From Bacteroidetes bacterium UBA2322 (GTDB lineage Bacteria > Bacteroidota > Bacteroidia > Chitinophagales > UBA2359), in NCBI GenBank assembly GCA_002345145.1, contig DDVC01000160.1, positions 1-33,399 on the forward strand: a stretch of 33,399 nt of DNA, read 5' to 3'. Positions 8,761 to 16,372 of this stretch are shown here, piece after piece (within the stretch, counting starts at the first letter, position 1; each line of letters opens with the position of its first letter). The notes beneath the pieces were generated by a model that saw only the letters and a program-made list of their open reading frames with translations, was not told the DNA's origin and searched no databases. A program made the translations under genes and the position numbers.

Positions 8761-9116
8761 GGCAAAAAACTGTTTGGTAAAATTGCAGAGCGCATCATGA
8801 TGTTTATAGGAAGTGCATGAAAACGCACAATAAAAACGCTAAGGTACGGCGTATTGTTCTGTTTTAAAAACAAATGAAACAGAGAAATGGGGTTTTAACA
8901 ACTCGGTAGCCGGTGTATTTTTGTATTGTAATCCGCAGCGGTATCGGGAAAACAAAACCCTTTGCGTTTTTGAATCTTTTTATGAGTGTTATCTTGTCAC
9001 TACTTACTAACACACTATCTTTAAAATACGTTGGTGCAAGGTGTAAACTTTACCCCATTTTGTAAACAATTTACGGTATAATTGCTTTTTTTCTGTGGCA
9101 TTACGGCATTAGTTTG

Positions 9117-9124
9117 TAATTTTG
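9117..9124 (+). promoter_or_regulatory. Bacteroidota -7 box for the secreted hydrolase
   Basis: TAATTTTG matches TAnnTTTG fully. A start of transcription about 5-7 bases downstream would fall at the base of the stem-loop at 9131-9168. No good -33 TTG is seen at the usual spacing. Confidence 0.4.
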
Positions 9125-9130
9125 CAACCA

Positions 9131-9168
9131 GATTGGGGGCTGAAAGCCATTTTTCAATGCCCCCAATC
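9131..9168 (+). promoter_or_regulatory. Perfect 10-bp stem-loop at the predicted mRNA 5' end
   Basis: GATTGGGGGC (9131-9140) pairs exactly with GCCCCCAATC (9159-9168). Inside the loop TGAAA and TTTCA can add five more pairs across a small bulge. It sits directly after the -7 box and 75 bases before the preferred start codon, so it would form the extreme 5' end of the transcript. It may be a stabilising structure or a regulator's operator. Confidence 0.45.
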
Positions 9169-9243
9169 ACCATAAAATTTTAAAAGGGTCATCTAAATTC
9201 AATGCGTGCATTTAAATCCCCCTCATTACTAAACTACCCTACA

Positions 9244-11289
9244 ATGAGAAAAAGACACCTTTTACTTGTATTATTTGTTGTTTCTCTATGGTACAGTTGG
9301 CAGGCAAGCGCTCAGCCGTTTGCTATTGGTACAAACAGCAGTACCTTTTTTGATGCCGCCCGCAACCGAAATGTACCCGCACTGATAAGATATCCTGCCA
9401 ATACTGCCGGGGCAGATGTGCCTGTTGCTTCGGGGCAGTTTCCTACGGTTATTGTGGCGCATGGGTTTCAGGTAGCTCCCGGTTCATACTCTCATATTTG
9501 GAACACGCTGGTGCCATTGGGGTACATAGTTGTATTGCCCAATACCGAAACCGGGCTCTCGCCCAATCACAACGATTTTGGGGGCGATATTTCTTTTTTA
9601 ACCAACGCCATGCTTGCCGAAAATGGCAATGCCGCCTCTTTGTTTTTTAACCGCGTTGCTCCCCGGTCTGCTATCATGGGGCATTCTATGGGCGGTGGCG
9701 CAGCACATTTGGCAGCCGCGTTGAGCAATCCCAACATAACAACCTTAGTAAGCCTTGCCGCCGCCGAAACCAACCCATCGGCCATTAGCGCTTCGTCATC
9801 TATTACCATACCATCTTTAGTAATTGCAGGTACAGAAGATTGTGTAACACCGGTAAGCAGCAATCAAATACCCATGTACGGCAATATACAGTCCTCTTGT
9901 AAAATATACTATGAAATTACCGGAGGTTCGCACTGCCATTTTACCGATGGCAACGCCACCTTGTGTTATTTTGGCGAGGGCACATCGTGCTTGTTTGGCT
10001 GGGGACCTTTTATCGCGCGCGAGTTGCAGCATCAAAAAATGTTTGATATAATGATTCCGTGGCTCAATTACTGGCTCAAGCAAAATTGCAATGCCATAAC
10101 CACGGTACAAAACCTGCTTACATCGGGTAGCGGTTTTACCTCACAAAGCGTACAAAGCGGCTGTAACGCCAACCTGCTGCAAGCTAATGCCGGCGAAGAC
10201 CAAACCATTTGTGCCGGCGCTACTGCCACCCTTACCGCATCGGGCGGCACAACGTATGCATGGAATACCGGTCAAAACGGGCAAACCATTCAGGTCAGCC
10301 CGCTCACTACTACGTTATATAAGGTTACTGTTTCTAACGCCCTTGGTTGCAGCGCCAGCGATCAGGTGTTGGTAAACGTAAACCCGGCGCCCACCGCCGG
10401 CGCAGGCAATAACCAAACCATTTGTGCCGGCGCTACTGCCACCCTTACCGCATCGGGTGGTGTAAGCTATAACTGGAGTACCGGTCAAAATGCGGCTACC
10501 ATTACCGTTGTCCCCACGCAAACTACCACCTACACCGTAACGGTAACGGGTAGTAATGGCTGCACAGCCGGCAGTTCTGTTACTGTAACGGTAAGCAATA
10601 ACTGCGGCATAGTGGTATCGGTAAAAGCCATGCTGCAAGGGGCATTTAACCCTGCAACCGGCAATATGAACACTACACTCCGCAGCATAGGCGCATTGCC
10701 CTTAGTACAACCATATACTTCCCTGCCGTGGCTTTATGCCGGCGCTGAAAGTGTGGCTAATCCACAAAATTTACCTGCCAATATGGTAGATTGGATACTG
10801 CTGGAAGCCCGAAACCCCATTACCGGCGCTATTGTAGAACGGCGAGCCGGGTTATTATTGTTTAACGGCAATATAGTAGATGCCGATGGACAAACACCCA
10901 GCGGGGTAAAGTTTTTTAATCTTACTGCTAACGCAGAATATACTATCATAGTACGCCACCGAAACCATTTAGCGCTCATGAGCAGGCAACCGATAACAGT
11001 GCCCAATACACTTGCTCCGCTCGATTTTACCGTATCGGGCAATGAGTTTGGCAATGGCGACCAAATGGTAAACTTAGGCGGCGCTGTTTTTGGCATGTTT
11101 GCCGCCGATGGTAACGCCGATGGGGTTATCAATATCCAAGACTTTACCCGATATTTTACAGATAGCAGCGCAGCAGGCAACTATCTCCGAGGCGATTTTG
11201 ACCTCGACGGCGATGTTGACGGAAACGATTTTCTGCTCCTTTTACGCCCTAATGCGCGGGTAATAGGCATAAACGAAGTAAGACAGTAA
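9244..11289 (+). CDS. Secreted alpha/beta hydrolase (cutinase/chlorophyllase-like) with Ig-like and dockerin-like modules
   Basis: Starting at ATG 9244 gives 681 residues with a clear signal peptide (RKRHLLLVLFVVSLWYSWQASAQ). The frame also has an ATG at 9202, which would put 14 odd residues before the signal. Residues about 25-290 form an alpha/beta hydrolase: oxyanion-loop region VAHGF, nucleophile elbow GHSMGGGAA with Ser148, acid D199 (AGTEDCVTP) and His230/232 in GGSHCHF. The elbow is of the GxSMGGG type seen in cutinases, polyester hydrolases and dienelactone-hydrolase-like enzymes. Two Ig-like repeats (about 310-465) share AGATATLTASGG. An uncharacterised region follows. The end carries EF-hand/dockerin-like loops (D622-GNADGVIN, D651-LDGDVDGND). 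No obvious T9SS domain is present. The substrate is unknown: an ester or polyester is likely. Confidence 0.82.
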   Translation: MRKRHLLLVLFVVSLWYSWQASAQPFAIGTNSSTFFDAARNRNVPALIRYPANTAGADVPVASGQFPTVIVAHGFQVAPGSYSHIWNTLVPLGYIVVLPNTETGLSPNHNDFGGDISFLTNAMLAENGNAASLFFNRVAPRSAIMGHSMGGGAAHLAAALSNPNITTLVSLAAAETNPSAISASSSITIPSLVIAGTEDCVTPVSSNQIPMYGNIQSSCKIYYEITGGSHCHFTDGNATLCYFGEGTSCLFGWGPFIARELQHQKMFDIMIPWLNYWLKQNCNAITTVQNLLTSGSGFTSQSVQSGCNANLLQANAGEDQTICAGATATLTASGGTTYAWNTGQNGQTIQVSPLTTTLYKVTVSNALGCSASDQVLVNVNPAPTAGAGNNQTICAGATATLTASGGVSYNWSTGQNAATITVVPTQTTTYTVTVTGSNGCTAGSSVTVTVSNNCGIVVSVKAMLQGAFNPATGNMNTTLRSIGALPLVQPYTSLPWLYAGAESVANPQNLPANMVDWILLEARNPITGAIVERRAGLLLFNGNIVDADGQTPSGVKFFNLTANAEYTIIVRHRNHLALMSRQPITVPNTLAPLDFTVSGNEFGNGDQMVNLGGAVFGMFAADGNADGVINIQDFTRYFTDSSAAGNYLRGDFDLDGDVDGNDFLLLLRPNARVIGINEVRQ

Positions 11290-11328
11290 TTTTTTTTGGC
11301 AAACGGAATCTTTTTGGTGCATAAATTG

Positions 11329-11358
11329 TTGTTTAGTTTGTAAAAGTGCGTACCTTTG
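11329..11358 (+). promoter_or_regulatory. tRNA promoter (TTG-N19-TACCTTTG)
   Basis: TTG at 11329-11331, a 19-base spacer and TACCTTTG at 11351-11358 match the Bacteroidota sigma-A promoter form (TTG-N17-20-TAnnTTTG). The -7 box ends 21 bases before the first tRNA base. Confidence 0.6.
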
Positions 11359-11379
11359 CTACCGCATTTTACATGCAAA

Positions 11380-11453
11380 GGGCTCTTAGCTCAGTCGGTT
11401 AGAGCAGCGGACTCATAATCCGTAGGTCCGGGGTTCGAGCCCCTGAGGGCCCA
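11380..11453 (+). tRNA. tRNA with CAT anticodon (Ile2 or elongator Met)
   Basis: Full cloverleaf of 74 bases: the 7-bp acceptor stem GGGCTCT/AGGGCCC with one G-T pair, D-arm GCTC...GAGC, anticodon stem GCGGA/TCCGT enclosing loop CTCATAA (anticodon CAT), and T-arm with loop TTCGAGC. The discriminator is A73 and CCA is not encoded. CAT is shared by initiator Met, elongator Met and lysidine-modified tRNA-Ile2. The first base pair G1-C72 argues against an initiator. C4-G69 in the acceptor stem is more like tRNA-Ile2 substrates of TilS than E. coli elongator Met, but I cannot settle this by eye. Confidence 0.93.
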
Positions 11454-11464
11454 CTCAAATTTCA

Positions 11465-11505
11465 AACCTTGGTTATTCCGTTTAGAATAATCAAGGTTTT
11501 TTTTT
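11465..11505 (+). terminator. Rho-independent terminator after the tRNA
   Basis: AACCTTGGTTATTC (11465-11478) pairs with GAATAATCAAGGTT (11485-11498) over 14 pairs including one G-T, with a 6-base loop. It is followed by an uninterrupted run of T to 11505. A textbook intrinsic terminator 12 bases beyond the tRNA. Confidence 0.85.
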
Positions 11506-11737
11506 ACTATTCCGGCAGATTATCTCTACCTATCTTTACATGATTTGGTTTTCTGCCTGATTTTTGCAAAACACAAAAAAAGAAGGCAAATCCTTTATTT
11601 TTCGGTTTTGAATAAATATCTTTAACCGTTTTTTCTGCATCAGTTTAACATTTTACACTATTATCTGTTTAGCTTACACGTTGTTTTATACTTACAACCA
11701 CTTTACTAACCCAGCAAACCATAAAACACCCTAAACT

Positions 11738-13066
11738 ATGCCTTCAGTTTTGTATAACCCTACTACAACCGACCTAAACCACTACCCCGATACTAACCAA
11801 CTGCCCAACTTGCTGTATAGCTGCCGATGGAAAAATGCCACATCAGCAAAAGGTGTTGCCGCCTTTATACAGTTCTTAACAAAAGCCAAAATTGAACAAC
11901 TTTATGCCGAGTATAAGCCGGCTGTATCGCTTTTTGGCAGGTTGCTATCGGGTTTCAGCAAAGTATATGCTACCGAATTGCAGAAACTGCAACTCCAAAC
12001 CATTGCTAAATATATGGCAGAAGTGGTAAATGTGCAAAAAGAAAAACTAACCGATTTATCACTGTTATCGCATAATTTGGCTACCCTTGCACCGGCTGCC
12101 CACAAACTGCTGGTAGGTAAAATTATTGCCGATGTGGATTTGCCCGCACAAGTACAAATTCCGCTGAGTAGGGGGTTCTTGCCTTTTGTTAAGCAAATTA
12201 AACGCCTTGCCACCGATACAAACAATGCCCAATACCACAAAATAGCTGCCGAAATTACCGCTGCCGTTTTTCAACTACCCGTAACAGAGGTGCTGGAACG
12301 CTACAACATTATTGAGCTAAACAGAGTGCTTTGGGAACTGCTTCAGCTTGACCCCGAAGGTTTAAAAAACTGGATTCATACCGTAGAATCGGCAGTATGG
12401 TTAGAAAAAATAAAAAAAGAAGCCAATAAAGACGCTATTTTTAGGCTGCTTTGGATTTTTTACCATACCGATTTTTACCTCTCCCGAGCATTGGGCAATT
12501 ATGTTTATAAGCGCCGCTACGAAAAAAGCCGCATACGCCCCCAAGCCGAAGACGTACCATTGTTGGGTTTTTTCCTTAATGTATTTCGGTTTCCGGTAAA
12601 AACGCTTATTCCCCACACTTCTGATATTGCCCACCATATTTCCCGAAATGCTTACACCCTCAGCCATATAGCGTTTGCTGTGCATTTTATTGAAGCGGGT
12701 AATCCTAAGTTGCTCAATTCTTTCCGGAATTACCTTTCGCAACTTTCTTATGTAGAAAACCCGCAGTTTGCATGGAATAATTTGGTAGAAAGCTACCCCA
12801 TAGAAACCTCTAAGCCACTGCTGCTCAAAATACTGGGGCTGTTTAAGCTGCCCTATGAGCCCCTTTCTACCTTTAAACTCATTGAGCGAAACCTTACCAA
12901 TGGCGATGCTTACAGTGCAACTACCCCTTATGAAAAGGCTGTTTCGCTCTGTTACAACCCCGATGAGCCTGCCCCGCTATTTAAAAATGAAGAGGCAGTG
13001 CATACCTTTATGCGCTTATTTTACGAGTCGAAAGGTTGGCAACTGCCACAGGCTAACGAGGAGTAG
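11738..13066 (+). CDS. Hypothetical cytosolic protein, 442 residues
   Basis: I do not recognise this protein. It has no signal peptide and no transmembrane helix. Composition and periodicity suggest it is almost wholly alpha-helical, with many amphipathic stretches (for example around FIQFLTKAKIEQLYAEY and AIFRLLWIFYHTDFYL). There are no cysteine clusters, nucleotide-binding loops or catalytic motifs that I can see. A conserved-looking basic patch YKRRYEKSRIRP is near residue 265. The codon usage is like that of its neighbours and the frame is long and uninterrupted, so it is a real gene. It stands alone between the tRNA and a T9SS cargo gene, so context gives no hint of function. Confidence 0.7.
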   Translation: MPSVLYNPTTTDLNHYPDTNQLPNLLYSCRWKNATSAKGVAAFIQFLTKAKIEQLYAEYKPAVSLFGRLLSGFSKVYATELQKLQLQTIAKYMAEVVNVQKEKLTDLSLLSHNLATLAPAAHKLLVGKIIADVDLPAQVQIPLSRGFLPFVKQIKRLATDTNNAQYHKIAAEITAAVFQLPVTEVLERYNIIELNRVLWELLQLDPEGLKNWIHTVESAVWLEKIKKEANKDAIFRLLWIFYHTDFYLSRALGNYVYKRRYEKSRIRPQAEDVPLLGFFLNVFRFPVKTLIPHTSDIAHHISRNAYTLSHIAFAVHFIEAGNPKLLNSFRNYLSQLSYVENPQFAWNNLVESYPIETSKPLLLKILGLFKLPYEPLSTFKLIERNLTNGDAYSATTPYEKAVSLCYNPDEPAPLFKNEEAVHTFMRLFYESKGWQLPQANEE

Positions 13067-13461
13067 CTACCATAAGCCTCCTCCTGTTTTGTTGTTAAAT
13101 TGCTGTTTGGTATAACATACAGGTAGCCAAGCTCCGCCACTGCCAATGCTGTGGGCATGACACATGGGTAAATGTGTAATGTCTTTGCAATATGCAAGAT
13201 AGTCATCTGCACTTGGTAAAAGGATAGTGCAACCATAGTTTATATTGTAAAATAGTAGCAATCAAAAGATGAAAAATGGGGCGCTGAAAGTAACTAACTT
13301 CTTATAACGAATTTGGGGTAGTATTTTTTCAAGAATAACCATAAAAAACAAACCCGAGCCAACTGTTTTACCAAAACCTTCGTTTAGGGGTGTAATCATA
13401 CATTGGGATAATTTACCCGTTTTTCATTCCCAAATCCTTCACCAAACTAAACACATAGGTT
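13067..13461. other. Intergenic stretch, no gene seen
   Basis: Nearly 400 bases. A small hairpin ACACAT...ATGTGT lies near 13160-13177. Short overlapping open frames on the minus strand (13021-13261) overlap the end of the preceding gene and each other and look like noise. No convincing promoter box for the next gene was found. Confidence 0.5.
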
Positions 13462-14454
13462 ATGAAAAAAATGTTACTCCTTGTTTTGCTCGTTTTTTCT
13501 GCATCGGGTTATGCACAATCAGAAATTTGGCCGCCTTATGATTGCTTAGAAGTTATGTGGCAATACAGCGATACTACCGATTTTGAAACACCCTTTGCCA
13601 ACGTGCATATAGATACCGCTGCTGCCGGCAATATATGGCAAATAGGTACGCCCAACAAAACTGTGTTTACTGGTGCATGGTTGGGCAGTAATGCCATAGT
13701 TACCGATACGGTAAATACCTACCCCACCAACAACTACTCCTATTTTGATATATACATAGGAGAGTTTAACTTGGGACCTGAATTTAGGTGGAGTTTATTT
13801 GTGGATATGCGCCATCGCTTTCATACCGATACATTGGCAGATGGCGGATTCATCAGCGTTTCGTATGACAACGGCGCTACTTTTACCAACATAATTAACG
13901 ACTATAGTAATTCTTTTGCCTGTATGCTTCCTGCATGGCAAAATTACAACCTTTACAATCAAACACAAACACTCTATAATGCCGAGCCCGGGTTTTCGGG
14001 CAATTCAAACGGCTGGGTTTACACCGGTTTTGCTTGGCATTATTGTCCGGTGGCACAGCAAAATCGTTCAGGTGGTATGAGTGATACAACTATACTGCGT
14101 TTTAGTTTTGTGAGCGATAGTATAGACAACCAAAAAGACGGTTGGATAATAGACCAATTGAGGGCATATGTCTGCTTTTTGGGGTCTAATGTGCCCGATA
14201 TTGGTTTGGGCGAGCCTTTGTTTCAGTTAGCGCCCAATCCGGCGCAAAGGCAAACGCAGGTGCAAGTTAGCCGCCCCTGCCATGTAATAGACTATACCCT
14301 AAGCAACCTAAACGGGCAAATGCTAAGGCAAGAAACCGCCTACCAAACCGATGCCTTTACCCTTGACCTGCAAGATTTACCGCCCGGCGTTTACCTGCTT
14401 AGGCTTATTGCCGATGGTAAATACACGCAAACCCAAAAACTGATACTTAGATAA
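13462..14454 (+). CDS. T9SS type A cargo protein with jelly-roll (MAM-like) domain
   Basis: A 330-residue secreted protein. The signal peptide KKMLLLVLLVFSASGYAQ is cleaved near residue 19. The middle (about 35-235) resembles the jelly-roll or MAM-like domain found in Bacteroidota secreted proteins and immune-inhibitor-A C-termini: DGGFISVSYDNGATFTNI, then FSFVSDSIDNQKDGWIIDQLRAY as its last strands. The last 75 residues are a type A T9SS sorting domain: FQLAPNPAQ, a SNLNGQMLRQ strand, LPPGVYLLRL and the terminal KLILR. Known T9SS cargo of this kind passes the outer membrane through the SprA/Sov channel and is then released or attached to A-LPS. No catalytic motif; an adhesive or binding role is likely. 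Confidence 0.85.
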   Translation: MKKMLLLVLLVFSASGYAQSEIWPPYDCLEVMWQYSDTTDFETPFANVHIDTAAAGNIWQIGTPNKTVFTGAWLGSNAIVTDTVNTYPTNNYSYFDIYIGEFNLGPEFRWSLFVDMRHRFHTDTLADGGFISVSYDNGATFTNIINDYSNSFACMLPAWQNYNLYNQTQTLYNAEPGFSGNSNGWVYTGFAWHYCPVAQQNRSGGMSDTTILRFSFVSDSIDNQKDGWIIDQLRAYVCFLGSNVPDIGLGEPLFQLAPNPAQRQTQVQVSRPCHVIDYTLSNLNGQMLRQETAYQTDAFTLDLQDLPPGVYLLRLIADGKYTQTQKLILR

Positions 14455-14469
14455 CGCCTATGGTGGCGG

Positions 14470-15486
14470 CTACCATGCCACTGCTATTTTGCCGGTAGTT
14501 TGTCTGTTTTGGAGGAGCGTATGGGCTTTTGCTAAATCAGCAACAGGAAAAACACCCCCCGAAACAGGTTGTAAAAACCCTGCTTGCACTCCGTTTACCA
14601 CTTCTTGCATGGCAAGTTGCAGCAACTGGGGTTTATGGTCGGCAATGCGCAGCATGTTTACCCCAATTAAACCGGCAGACCGCATCATAAAGGCGGCAGG
14701 GTGGTAAAACCCAAACTGCCATGCCTTTATAATAGTACCCAACAAACCTGCTCCCGACATATTGGCAGCGCCAAAACAAACCATGCGCCCGCCGGCATTG
14801 AGCAGCGCTATGCCTTTTTTTACATAACTGCCGCCTATGGAGTCAAAAACAGCATCTATTTTGCCGTTGGGCGCTTGTTTTTTAATGATTTGGGTAAAAT
14901 CTTGCGTTTGGTAGTTAATAGGAAAATCCACTCCTTGCTTGCGGAGCAGTTGCAATTTGGCATCGGAGCCGGCAGTGCCGTAAATGGTGCAGCCCTTATG
15001 TTTTGCCAATTGGGTAAGCGCTATTCCCACCCCTCCTGCTGCGGCATGGATAAGCACATGGTCAGACGGGTGCAGGTTGGTGGCAATACAAGCGGCAAAA
15101 TAAGCAGTGCAGTACTGGGTAGCCAAGGCAGTAGCCTCTGCCAAACCCCAGTTATCGGGAATAGGAACAGCCGCTATGGCAGGCGCTGTAACTTGGGTGG
15201 CATATCCGCCAAATCGGGTAAAAGCCACCACCCGTTGCCCTATTTGCAGGTTTTTTACCTGTGAGCCGGTTTCTGCCACATAACCCACCACCTCATAACC
15301 AATAACAGCCGGCAACGGCGGGCAATCTCTATATTTGCCCAATCTTGCCATAACATCGGCAAAATTGAGCCCAAAAGCCTGCACCTGTATGCGCACTTCA
15401 TCGGGTTTACACACCGGGTTGGGCAAGTTTCTTATTTCAAAAGCGGTTTGGGCGTTGCCGTTTTTTATGAGTACTGCTGCATGCAT
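14470..15486 (-). CDS. Zinc-free MDR-family quinone oxidoreductase/alcohol dehydrogenase-like protein (VAT-1-like)
   Basis: Starting at ATG 15486 gives 338 residues beginning MHAAVLI, the normal N-terminus of the family; the frame extends 28 codons upstream without resemblance. The N-terminal catalytic GroES-like domain contains FGLNFADVMARLGKY and VIGYEVVGYV. The Rossmann domain contains HAAAGGVGIALTQLAK, the AAGGVG NADPH-binding loop. The structural-zinc cysteine cluster of true alcohol dehydrogenases is absent, pointing to a quinone oxidoreductase/VAT-1-like NADPH enzyme of the cytosol. Its substrate is unknown. It is divergent from the DUF3575-like gene, sharing a 172-base promoter region. 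Confidence 0.85.
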   Translation of the reverse strand: MHAAVLIKNGNAQTAFEIRNLPNPVCKPDEVRIQVQAFGLNFADVMARLGKYRDCPPLPAVIGYEVVGYVAETGSQVKNLQIGQRVVAFTRFGGYATQVTAPAIAAVPIPDNWGLAEATALATQYCTAYFAACIATNLHPSDHVLIHAAAGGVGIALTQLAKHKGCTIYGTAGSDAKLQLLRKQGVDFPINYQTQDFTQIIKKQAPNGKIDAVFDSIGGSYVKKGIALLNAGGRMVCFGAANMSGAGLLGTIIKAWQFGFYHPAAFMMRSAGLIGVNMLRIADHKPQLLQLAMQEVVNGVQAGFLQPVSGGVFPVADLAKAHTLLQNRQTTGKIAVAW

Positions 15487-15571
15487 AAGAGAGGGGGTAA
15501 TTAGTGAAGCTATTTTTCTTTGGCAGAGATAGTGTTTGGAGATTTTATCGGATAATTGCGGTACAACCACC

Positions 15572-15600
15572 TTGCAATTGCAAATTTATTCCTACTTTTG
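15572..15600 (+). promoter_or_regulatory. Promoter for the DUF3575-like gene (TTG-N18-TACTTTTG)
   Basis: TTG at 15572-15574, an 18-base spacer, and TACTTTTG at 15593-15600 form a complete Bacteroidota promoter 58 bases before the ATG at 15659. Confidence 0.55.
15581..15588 (-). promoter_or_regulatory. Leftward -7 box overlapping the rightward promoter
   Basis: The minus strand reads TAAATTTG, a full TAnnTTTG match, 95 bases before the oxidoreductase start. It lies inside the spacer of the opposite promoter at 15572-15600, so the two would exclude each other. No good -33 partner is seen. Confidence 0.35.
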
Positions 15601-15658
15601 GCATTTTTAAGCATCATCGGGTAATTTTGTTTAGCTTTAGCCGTAAAACAGGTTCTTT

Positions 15659-16252
15659 ATGCCCATTCGTTATGTAGTATCTATTTGTTGTTTTTTGTTT
15701 GTATTTGTTGGCGGTGGCAGTATGCAGGCACAAAACGTTATTGTAAAAACCAATTTACTGGGTTTTTTAAGTGGTAACTACGGCGCTGCGGCAGAAATAG
15801 CTGCGGGTAAAAAAGTGGGGATACTGATAGGAGGAAACTATGTAAGCGCCAAACAAGGCGATGATACAGGGTTTAGCGTATCTACCCAAGAAACCGGTTA
15901 CAACATAACGCCCGAAGTGCGTTTTTACCTCTCCAACCGTATAGACGGCGGTAACCTGCAAGGCTTGTTTTTGGGCGCTAACCTGCTTTACGAAAAGCTA
16001 AACCTGCGCATTACCAATCCTATGCCCGATACTACATCGGTAACAGGGCAGGCAACCAATTTTGGTTATGGGGCGGTTATAGGTCACCAGTGGATATTTA
16101 ACCGCCGTTTTGCAGTGGAACTATTTTTTAACCCCTATTTTAACTCGCCTTCTATTACCGGCGATCTTACCCTGCAAACCCCGCAACCCTACGAAGAAAA
16201 ACGGGGCATTCAGTGGCGAAGAATTGGTGTATCGGTAGGTATTGCTTTTTAG
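15659..16252 (+). CDS. DUF3575-like outer-membrane beta-barrel protein
   Basis: A 197-residue protein with a signal peptide (VVSICCFLFVFVGGGSMQAQ, cleaved near residue 25). The mature part alternates hydrophobic and polar residues in the style of an eight-strand barrel: VKTNLLGFLSGNYGAAAEI as the first strand, then GILIGGNYV, EVRFYLSN, LFLGANLLYEKLNL, GYGAVIGHQWIF, FAVELFFNPYF and a terminal strand ending in Phe, as expected for BAM substrates. The opening strand followed by 'xxEIAAGKKVGI' resembles the DUF3575 family common in Bacteroidota. The role is unknown. The promoter at 15572-15600 suggests its own transcription unit. Confidence 0.75.
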   Translation: MPIRYVVSICCFLFVFVGGGSMQAQNVIVKTNLLGFLSGNYGAAAEIAAGKKVGILIGGNYVSAKQGDDTGFSVSTQETGYNITPEVRFYLSNRIDGGNLQGLFLGANLLYEKLNLRITNPMPDTTSVTGQATNFGYGAVIGHQWIFNRRFAVELFFNPYFNSPSITGDLTLQTPQPYEEKRGIQWRRIGVSVGIAF

Positions 16253-16346
16253 TAGTAGCATGGGGGAGGAGCAGGTGTAAACTGATTTGGCAAAAGTAAA
16301 TAGGTTTATTAGGTTAGCATGGTCTAATTTTTAGCGAGCAATTAAG

Positions 16347-16354
16347 TAGCTTTG
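16347..16354 (+). promoter_or_regulatory. -7 box for the rightward PhyH operon
   Basis: TAGCTTTG matches TAnnTTTG fully and ends 18 bases before the ATG at 16373, implying a very short leader. A clear -33 element was not found. Confidence 0.4.
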
Positions 16355-16372
16355 TGCCATAAATGAAAAAAA

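Larger units (their letters stand above)
8761..9243. other. Divergent intergenic region between ccmE and the secreted hydrolase
   Basis: About 480 bases with no gene visible. The right third holds a -7 promoter box (9117-9124) and a strong stem-loop (9131-9168), both reported separately. The left part holds nothing I can assign; no leftward -7 box for ccmE was found. Confidence 0.5.
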
